Assembly (NCBI GenBank): GCA_900557175.1
Contig: USSL01000037.1
Location: 1-10,758 of the forward strand
Direction: 5' to 3'
DNA from: an uncultured Eubacteriales bacterium
Lineage (GTDB): Bacteria > Bacillota > Clostridia > Lachnospirales > Lachnospiraceae
Length of the DNA stretch: 10,758 bases
In this document: positions 5,492 to 10,758 of the stretch, piece by piece
How positions within the stretch are numbered: the first letter of the stretch is position 1
How the letters are laid out: every line of letters begins with the position of its first letter
Notes under the pieces: model-generated
Database searches by the model: none
The model's input: the letters and a program-made list of their open reading frames with translations, nothing else
Told to the model about the DNA's origin: nothing
Translations under genes and position numbers: made by a program

Positions 5492-7975
5492 TCACACGTT
5501 ACAGACGTCCTCTAAGAGACAGTCTGTCAGTCCGTCGATATCATACTGGCGGGCTTCTTTATAAACTTCATAGCCAAGTGCCCTTGCGGCTCTTGCCGTC
5601 ACCGGCCCGATGCACACAATTTTGCCCTTAAACTTATTTTCTTTATCAATCATAGCGTCAAAGGCTTTCACCGCCGACGCACTGCAAAATGTAATATAAT
5701 CCGCATAAGCGACAATACGGTTTAATTCCTCGGCCTTCCGCCAGTCATAAGCTGTCTTATACACCGGCACTGCCTCAAATTCAACGCCTGATACCGCAAG
5801 CATATCCGTCAGAACCGCTGACGCTTCCTCAGCACGCAGTAAAAGTACCTTATCCTCCGGCTCTAGCTTCGGTATAAGCGCCTTGCCAAGATCCTCGCTT
5901 GAATAAAGCGTCGGAAGACAATCACAAAAAATGCCTTTTGCCTCAAGTGCTTCCTTTGTTCCCTTGCCAATCACCGCAAAATGCATTCCGGCCATTGCCC
6001 GCACATCAAGCTTTGCCCGGCGCATTTCTTCAAAAAAGATATCCACACCGTTTCGGCTTGTAAAAACAACCCACGTAAACGGCTTATCCTCATGAAAATA
6101 TTTTTCAAGGTTATTGACACGCATCGGCTCTGTATAAATAAGGCCGAAGTCAAGCGCTTCGCCGCCAAGCGCCCGCACTTTTTGGCTGAACGCCTTTGTC
6201 ATCATATCTGACGCCGTAATAAGGACGCTTTTTCCTGAAAGCGGCTGTTTTCCAAACCATGAAAGCTTATCATGGAGACTGACAACATCGCCGATAATTG
6301 TAATTGCCGGTGTCTTTATGCCTGCCTCCTGTGCCTTTGCCACAATATTTTCAAGTGTACCGACCGCCATTTTCTGACGGGCTGTCGTGCCTTCCTGCAT
6401 GACCGCTGCCGGTGTCTTTTTATCCTTGCCGAAAGCCATCAGCCGCTCCGTAATTTTCGGCAGATTTTTAAGACCCATAAGGAAGATGAGCGTCCCTTCC
6501 TCTTTGGCAAGTGTTTCGTAATCAAGCACCGACTCCGTTTTAGATGCATCCTCATGGCCAGTAATGACATGAAACGATGACGCAAGTCCCCGGTGCGTTA
6601 CCGGAATACCATTGTAAGCGGCCACCGCATAAGATGACGAAACGCCCGGAATAACTTCAAACTCAATACCTGCCGCCCGAAGTGCCAGCGCTTCCTCGCC
6701 GCCCCGTCCAAAAATAAACGGATCGCCGCCCTTAAGTCTTGCGACACGCCTGCCTTCCTTTGCCTTTGCCACAAGAAGCGCATTTGTTTCGTCCTGCTTC
6801 ATGTAATGCTGCCCGGCGCGCTTTCCTGCATAAATCAGCTCGGCATCCCGCCGCACCTCCTGAAGCAGCGCATTACTTGCAAGATTGTCATAAACAACGA
6901 CATCTGCGCTGCGAAGCGCCTCAAGACCCCTGACTGTAATAAGCCCTTTATCGCCCGGCCCTGCGCCGATAAGTGACACAAAGCCACGCGCACCCTTCGC
7001 CGCCGCAAGCACCTTTTTTGCCACCGCCTGACCAAGCGCTCTGGCTGCCACATACCGGACACTGCCGCCCTCTTTTGTCTGACGGCATAACGCCTTATCA
7101 TCGTCCGATATTTCCGGAAGCGCACATTCACTCTCAGCGCGCACAAGTCTTTTACTATTTTCATCGGCATAAACAGCCGTCATCCCCATACGTCCGCCCT
7201 CTGTTTTGGCAAGCGCCGCCGCCGGTGCATTACAGCCTCCGCCGACAGCCGTCAGAAAGCTGCGCTCCGCCTCAAATATTGCCCACGTTGTATCATCACA
7301 GATTGCCCGGAGCAATGCCGCCACACAAGTATCGCCTTCACGGCACTCAACAGCCAGAATACCCTGGGCTGCCGCCGGAAGAAGCCTGTCCTCACTAATA
7401 TATTCATAATGAAAACTGCCGTAGTCAAAATCTTTGGCATCTTTATAGTTGAGACGCTCAAGTCCTGCCGCCGCAAGCACAATGCCGTCATATTCTCCGT
7501 TTTTAAGCTTTGTCAGTCTTGTCTGCACATTGCCCCGGATCTGACGGACTTCAAGCTGCGGATTAATCGCTTCTATCTGAAGCTGACGCCTCAGGCTTCC
7601 CGTGCCGACAACAGTTCCCGGCGCCATCGCCTCAAGGTGTGTTCCATCTCTTGTCACGATGACATCGCGCACATCGGCCCGTTCAAGCACAGCGCCAATC
7701 ATCAGGCCGTCCGGAAGTTCTGAGGGCATATCCTTGGCGCTGTGTACGGCAATATCAATGGTGCCCTCGTAAAGACCTTCTTCAAGCTCCTTTGTAAAAA
7801 CACCCTTGCCGCCGAAGCTTGAAAGACTTTTATTCAGCCATTCATCGCCCCGTGTCGTCATTGTCACAAGCTCGATTTCAATTTCCGGAAAAGCTTCCTT
7901 AAGCTTGTCAGCCACAAGCTTTGTCTGTGCCAGCGCAAGAAGACTTTTCCGCGTTCCTATTTTTAACTTCTCCAT
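5492..7975 (-). CDS. hemC-cobA-hemD: Triple fusion: hydroxymethylbilane synthase (HemC) - uroporphyrinogen-III C-methyltransferase (CobA/SUMT) - uroporphyrinogen-III synthase (HemD)
   Basis: One 827-residue protein with three consecutive enzymes that turn porphobilinogen into precorrin-2. HemC occupies about residues 1-325: KIGTRKS (5-11), catalytic Asp82 in HSAKDMP, and the dipyrromethane-cofactor Cys248 in GGGCNAP. SUMT occupies about 330-575: IGAGPGD (336-342), RLKGGDPFIFGRGGEE (413-428), PGVSSSYAVAAYNGIPVTHRG (about 443-463); it methylates C2 and C7 with S-adenosylmethionine. HemD occupies about 578-827: SGKSVLIT near its start, VVFTSRNGVD (636-645), ITFCSASAV (761-769) and IVCIGPVTA (786-794), as expected for ring closure with D-ring inversion. 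The linkers are only a few residues. No stop or frameshift lies between the domains. The ATG follows the previous stop by 1 nt, with GAGG 9 nt upstream. CobA-HemD fusions are common in Clostridia; addition of HemC is less usual. The fusion could limit loss of unstable hydroxymethylbilane and commit uroporphyrinogen III to corrinoids (inference). Confidence 0.96.
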   Translation of the reverse strand: MEKLKIGTRKSLLALAQTKLVADKLKEAFPEIEIELVTMTTRGDEWLNKSLSSFGGKGVFTKELEEGLYEGTIDIAVHSAKDMPSELPDGLMIGAVLERADVRDVIVTRDGTHLEAMAPGTVVGTGSLRRQLQIEAINPQLEVRQIRGNVQTRLTKLKNGEYDGIVLAAAGLERLNYKDAKDFDYGSFHYEYISEDRLLPAAAQGILAVECREGDTCVAALLRAICDDTTWAIFEAERSFLTAVGGGCNAPAAALAKTEGGRMGMTAVYADENSKRLVRAESECALPEISDDDKALCRQTKEGGSVRYVAARALGQAVAKKVLAAAKGARGFVSLIGAGPGDKGLITVRGLEALRSADVVVYDNLASNALLQEVRRDAELIYAGKRAGQHYMKQDETNALLVAKAKEGRRVARLKGGDPFIFGRGGEEALALRAAGIEFEVIPGVSSSYAVAAYNGIPVTHRGLASSFHVITGHEDASKTESVLDYETLAKEEGTLIFLMGLKNLPKITERLMAFGKDKKTPAAVMQEGTTARQKMAVGTLENIVAKAQEAGIKTPAITIIGDVVSLHDKLSWFGKQPLSGKSVLITASDMMTKAFSQKVRALGGEALDFGLIYTEPMRVNNLEKYFHEDKPFTWVVFTSRNGVDIFFEEMRRAKLDVRAMAGMHFAVIGKGTKEALEAKGIFCDCLPTLYSSEDLGKALIPKLEPEDKVLLLRAEEASAVLTDMLAVSGVEFEAVPVYKTAYDWRKAEELNRIVAYADYITFCSASAVKAFDAMIDKENKFKGKIVCIGPVTARAARALGYEVYKEARQYDIDGLTDCLLEDVCNV

Positions 7976-7976
7976 A

Positions 7977-8621
7977 TTATAAAACCTCGTTTGCCTTTTT
8001 TATTTCTGCCGCAATCACATCATCGGGAATACTTCCGCCGTGCGTCATGCCATAGTCCGCAAGATTTCTCAAAATCTTCTGGCGCAGCTTTTGAGATGCC
8101 ACTTTCTGTTTTGTCATCAGGCGGACATAGCTCAGCCGCCGCGACAGCTCGCCATACCAATGAGGCACCGATGCATCGACAATTTCCCTGATTTTCTTTG
8201 TCAGCACCGGCACTGAACCTGAGCTTGTCATGCCGCAGACAATATCACCGCGCACGGTTACTGACGGAAATAAAAAGGTGCAGTCCGCCGCGCTCGTCGC
8301 CGAATCAACCCATATATCCGCCGCCCGGCATTTTTTTGCCATCTTGTGATTAAATACTTCATTATCTGTGGCGCAAACGACCATAAATGCATCGAGAACC
8401 GACGGCAGCTCATCACCGTCGAAATGCATCACAAGCTGCGCTTCTCTGACCGCCCGGCAGTCGATCAGCTTTTGAAGCGCCTCACAAATATCATCGGCAC
8501 ACACCTCAATCGACGGATGAAATAAAAGCAGCGTATTTATTTTTCTCAAAGCGACCGCACCGCCGCCGAAAACAACCACTTTTTTCCCCGTCAAATCAAC
8601 AAATAACGGAAATGCCGGCAT
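7977..8621 (-). CDS. Precorrin-2 dehydrogenase-like protein (SirC / Met8 / CysG N-terminal family)
   Basis: Family members oxidise precorrin-2 to sirohydrochlorin with NAD+, and some also insert the metal ion. The 214-residue protein begins with FPLFVDLTGKKVVVFGGGAVALRK (residues 4-27), with a GGGxVAxRK NAD-binding loop. TFLFPS (115-120) and TSSGSVPVLTKKIRE (132-146) mark the second domain, and a helical C-terminal tail of about 70 residues follows. In a gap-free comparison with the CysG sequence as I recall it, the position of CysG Asp104, the proposed general base, falls on Thr109, while an Asp lies three residues before it (Asp106). The start ATG has GGAGG 8 nt upstream; an in-frame GTG three codons earlier sits in the ribosome site. 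It lies between cobJ/cbiH and the HemC-CobA-HemD fusion that supplies its substrate. A metal-chelatase role cannot be read from the sequence. Confidence 0.9.
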   Translation of the reverse strand: MPAFPLFVDLTGKKVVVFGGGAVALRKINTLLLFHPSIEVCADDICEALQKLIDCRAVREAQLVMHFDGDELPSVLDAFMVVCATDNEVFNHKMAKKCRAADIWVDSATSAADCTFLFPSVTVRGDIVCGMTSSGSVPVLTKKIREIVDASVPHWYGELSRRLSYVRLMTKQKVASQKLRQKILRNLADYGMTHGGSIPDDVIAAEIKKANEVL

Positions 8622-8626
8622 AAATA

Positions 8627-8634
8627 TCACCTCC
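8627..8634 (-). promoter_or_regulatory. Ribosome binding site of the SirC-like gene that decides its start
   Basis: GGAGGTGA, 5 nt from the ATG at 8621 (8 nt counted from the GGAGG core). The GTG at 8630 belongs to this site and is in frame, so an automatic start call may be three codons too long. Confidence 0.82.
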
Positions 8635-8636
8635 GG

Positions 8637-9368
8637 TTATAGTGTATAGCCTCTTGGCGTAATCATTTTCCCGTCATCCACATAAGTCTGCGAATTACCG
8701 ATCACAACAATCGAGAACATATCAATATCTGCTTCTTTAAGCTTTTCAAGTGTTGTCAAAAAGGACGACTCGCCGCTTCTGCCCGCATGGCGCACAATAC
8801 CGACCGGCGTATCTGCCTTTCTGTATTTCATGAGAATGTCCGCCGCCATGCCGATATACTCTGTCCGTTTTTTACTTTTCGGATTATAAAGACAAATCAC
8901 AAAATCTGACTGTCCGGCACAATCCACCCGCTTCATAATTAAATCAAGCGGCGTCATTAAATCGCTGAGACTTATAAGCGCCGTATCGTGCATCAGCGGT
9001 GCGCCAAGGACGGATGCCGCTGCCGAAGCCGCCGTCACACCCGGAACAACTTCGATATCAATATCAGCATTCATCTCTTTTGCCACCTGAAGTACAATAC
9101 CTGCCATACCGTAGATCCCGCTGTCGCCGCTGCTGACCATTGCTACCGTATACCCTTCCATCGCTTTTGAAACAGCAAGCCGGCACCGGTCCACCTCTTT
9201 TTTCATCGGCGTGCTTAAATACTGCTTGTCCGGGAAAAATTCCTTAAGCATATTTACATAAGTCGTATATCCTGTCACGATATCGGCATTCTTAATCACA
9301 TCCACGGCACGCACGGTCATGTGCTCATAGCCGCCCGGCCCAAAGCCGACAACATATAATTTTGCCAT
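8637..9368 (-). CDS. cbiH: Precorrin-3B / cobalt-factor III C17-methyltransferase CobJ (CbiH)
   Basis: This enzyme methylates C17 of the tetrapyrrole with S-adenosylmethionine and drives ring contraction. The 243-residue protein is a single tetrapyrrole-methylase domain of normal length. Visible motifs: GFGPGG (residues 8-13), a tyrosine-rich YTTYVN (34-39), SSGDSGIYGMAG (79-90), VPGVTAASAAAS (108-119), LGAPLMHD (121-128), LYNPKS (160-165) and GNSQTYV (224-230). The LGAPLMHD motif and GDSGIYGMA separate it from CobA, CbiF and CbiL methylases. The start ATG has AGGAG 7 nt upstream; that site begins in the hemA stop codon. In Salmonella cbiG and cbiH are neighbours; here hemA lies between them. 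CobJ and CbiH are orthologous names for the aerobic and anaerobic enzymes, and the choice here rests on the presumed anaerobic host. Confidence 0.95.
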   Translation of the reverse strand: MAKLYVVGFGPGGYEHMTVRAVDVIKNADIVTGYTTYVNMLKEFFPDKQYLSTPMKKEVDRCRLAVSKAMEGYTVAMVSSGDSGIYGMAGIVLQVAKEMNADIDIEVVPGVTAASAAASVLGAPLMHDTALISLSDLMTPLDLIMKRVDCAGQSDFVICLYNPKSKKRTEYIGMAADILMKYRKADTPVGIVRHAGRSGESSFLTTLEKLKEADIDMFSIVVIGNSQTYVDDGKMITPRGYTL

Positions 9369-9380
9369 AAATCTTCTCCT

Positions 9381-10568
9381 CTACATTTTTGAAAGACAGT
9401 TCAAAAAACTTTCCAGCGTTTTTGCATCGGCATGTTCCCTTATTTTGAAAAATAATTTATTAATTGCCCTGTCAATACCTTTCGTTTTATAATCTTCTAT
9501 CGTTTCTTCCTTAACGCGCTGGATATCTGAAAATGACTGCTGAAAGAGCATCCATTTTTTAAAATCCGTCTCGTACTTTTCAAGAATTTCTTCCGCCTCG
9601 GCTGCTTCCCGAAGCTTTTTATCATTATTTTCCTTAGCTGTTTTTGAAAAATCATCAATGTTAAAACAGCCGGCCCCCGGCAACGTGCCGATCCGGCTTT
9701 CAATATCCGGCGGTACAGCCAGATCCATAAATGCACGGCGTTTATCATCGCTCACCGCCTGACGCACCTTTTCATAAGTCAGTGTATAATGGGGACTTGA
9801 CGTGGCACTTATAATAACATCCATCTGATCAATATAGCTATAGCGCTCATCGTATGGAAGTTGCGTGTAGCTGCTGCCGCTGTGACTGTCTGTCACTGTC
9901 TTTGTCTCTTTTACATCACGCATAGTCACATAAAGCTCCGGCTTATAATCAGACAAAAGATTTTTAACGACAATACCGCCGATTTTACCGGATGCACCAA
10001 TCACCATGACCTTTTTACCGCAAAGACCGCCCACATAATCTCTCGCGGCCTTAATACAGACAGATGCTGTGGACACCGGCGTTTTTGAAAGCTTTGTATC
10101 CGTCTTTACCCTTTTTGCCGCTGTCACCGCATATCTGAAAAAAGCATTTAAGTACGTGCCGCACATATTATTTTCCATCGCCTGCCTGTGTGCTTCCTTG
10201 ACCTGTCCCAAAATCTGATCTTCACCGATAACCATGGAATCAAGACCGCATGCCACCTCAAAAAGATGATGCTCTGCCCGCTCACCCCGGTAAAACCTAA
10301 GCACCTGGCTAATATCCGTGCCGGCAGATGCCGCCCGTACAAGACAGTCCTGTACCCACTCGAATATTTCGCGTTCACTGTCTGCTTTTTCTGAATATGT
10401 ATAAATCTCTGTCCGGTTGCACGTCGCAATAACAACGCACTCTGCCACAGACGCATGGGATTTAATATCTTCCATCAGACAAAGACGCTGTGCCTCGTCA
10501 AAGGCCACAAGCGCTCTTATATGCATCGGTGCCGTCTTATGGCTGATGCTGACTAACTGTATACTCAT
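9381..10568 (-). CDS. hemA: Glutamyl-tRNA reductase HemA
   Basis: HemA reduces glutamyl-tRNA(Glu) with NADPH to glutamate-1-semialdehyde, the first committed step of the C5 route. The 395-residue protein is slightly shorter than many bacterial forms (about 420). The catalytic domain is clear: SHKTAP (residues 9-14), nucleophile Cys50 in ATCNRTEIY, and ACGLDSMVIGEDQILGQVK (106-124). The NADPH domain has VMVIGASGKIGG (187-198) instead of the common GAGxMG loop, and VTMRD (214-218) where most relatives show an NRT-type motif after the second strand. A highly charged helical region (about 310-365) forms the expected spine and dimerisation domain. The ATG overlaps the cbiG stop codon (ATGA), so translation is probably coupled. 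Overall assignment is firm; the cofactor loop is the only odd part. Confidence 0.95.
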   Translation of the reverse strand: MSIQLVSISHKTAPMHIRALVAFDEAQRLCLMEDIKSHASVAECVVIATCNRTEIYTYSEKADSEREIFEWVQDCLVRAASAGTDISQVLRFYRGERAEHHLFEVACGLDSMVIGEDQILGQVKEAHRQAMENNMCGTYLNAFFRYAVTAAKRVKTDTKLSKTPVSTASVCIKAARDYVGGLCGKKVMVIGASGKIGGIVVKNLLSDYKPELYVTMRDVKETKTVTDSHSGSSYTQLPYDERYSYIDQMDVIISATSSPHYTLTYEKVRQAVSDDKRRAFMDLAVPPDIESRIGTLPGAGCFNIDDFSKTAKENNDKKLREAAEAEEILEKYETDFKKWMLFQQSFSDIQRVKEETIEDYKTKGIDRAINKLFFKIREHADAKTLESFLNCLSKM

Positions 10569-10758
10569 AGCTTTAATGCCCCTTTATCTTCTGCCAGCGC
10601 CAATGTGATGCCGCTGTACTTTGTCTTTCCTGCCAGCATTTTCCCTCTGCCTGAGCCCAAATAAGCACAGGCCTCGCTGACTGATCCGACGCCGGTCACG
10701 GCGCGCACAAAATCTGATGTTTCAATGCGCCATCCGCCGGCATCCTCAAAATCAACCG
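10565..10758 (-). CDS. cbiG: Cobalamin biosynthesis protein CbiG, C-terminal fragment (cut by window edge)
   Basis: The last 63 residues and stop codon of a gene that enters from the right edge; the reading frame begins at 10756. CbiG opens the delta-lactone ring of cobalt-precorrin-5A and releases acetaldehyde. The visible tail contains FVRAVTGVGSVSEACAYL followed by a short Gly-rich turn and KTKYSGITLALAE, the pattern of the CbiG C-terminal domain, which is also found alone as CobE in aerobic pathways. Because only this domain is visible, CobE cannot be excluded from the sequence alone; CbiG is preferred given the anaerobic-type Firmicute context. The stop codon shares ATGA with the hemA start, a 4-nt overlap. 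I did not see an alternative open frame that would explain this stretch better. Confidence 0.85.
   Translation of the reverse strand, partial: VDFEDAGGWRIETSDFVRAVTGVGSVSEACAYLGSGRGKMLAGKTKYSGITLALAEDKGALKL

Larger units (their letters stand above)
1..10758 (-). other. Single cobalamin/tetrapyrrole operon spanning the whole window
   Basis: Eleven genes share one strand. Junctions in transcription order: cbiG/hemA overlap 4 nt, hemA/cbiH gap 12, cbiH/SirC-like gap 15, SirC-like/fusion gap 1, fusion/hemB gap 14, hemB/hemL gap 2, hemL/ATPase overlap 10, ATPase/cbiJ gap 23, cbiJ/cbiA overlap 16, cbiA/cbiB gap 2. No gap can hold a promoter or a rho-independent terminator, so one long transcript is likely. 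Any cobalamin riboswitch would lie beyond the right edge. Confidence 0.88.

Noticed and set aside
6973..7398. A 141-codon open frame on the plus strand, and other plus-strand frames of 60-120 codons
   Set aside because: They lie antisense to clearly conserved enzymes, show proline/histidine-rich low-complexity translations and have no ribosome sites or family motifs. They are by-products of the G+C-rich third positions of the minus-strand genes.
5492..7975. The fusion gene as an assembly error joining three genes
   Set aside because: The frame is continuous, short linkers join complete domains, and no ribosome site or start codon with good spacing is evident at the domain borders.
10565..10758. 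A cobalamin riboswitch or operon leader at the right edge
   Set aside because: The stretch is open reading frame with a clear CbiG C-terminal pattern up to the hemA start, so the operon begins outside the window.

Overview
The window is one uninterrupted stretch of a tetrapyrrole/cobalamin (vitamin B12) biosynthesis operon. All eleven genes lie on the minus strand, so transcription runs from the right edge to the left edge. Gaps between genes are 1 to 23 nt or the genes overlap by 4 to 16 nt, and I see no internal promoter, terminator, riboswitch, RNA gene, repeat or mobile element. Both ends are cut: cbiG enters at the right and cbiB leaves at the left. Strong AGGAGG-type ribosome binding sites, about 50% G+C, the gene set and the fused HemC-CobA-HemD enzyme point to an anaerobic Firmicute (Clostridia, perhaps Lachnospiraceae). 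This placement is inference.

Order of transcription: cbiG (3' end only, 10758-10565); hemA, glutamyl-tRNA reductase; cobJ/cbiH, C17-methyltransferase and ring contraction; a SirC/Met8-type precorrin-2 dehydrogenase; an 827-residue fusion HemC-CobA-HemD; hemB; hemL; an AAA-type ATPase of no known role in the pathway; cbiJ/cobK; cbiA; cbiB (5' end only, 154-1).

Together the genes cover the C5 route from glutamyl-tRNA to 5-aminolevulinate (HemA, HemL), then porphobilinogen (HemB), uroporphyrinogen III and precorrin-2 (the fusion), oxidation to sirohydrochlorin (SirC-like protein), and several later corrin-ring steps (CobJ/CbiH, CbiG, CbiJ), side-chain amidation (CbiA) and aminopropanol attachment (CbiB). 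No hemE-type gene for the haem branch is present in the window, so this set looks devoted to corrinoid (and perhaps sirohaem) production.

Points of most interest: the ATPase gene is embedded in the operon, overlaps hemL and is clearly A+T-richer than its neighbours; the triple fusion; a SirC-like protein in which the expected catalytic Asp position appears to be Thr; and a HemA with an atypical dinucleotide-binding loop. I did not find a wholly new multi-gene system; the ATPase is the only candidate for an undescribed function.
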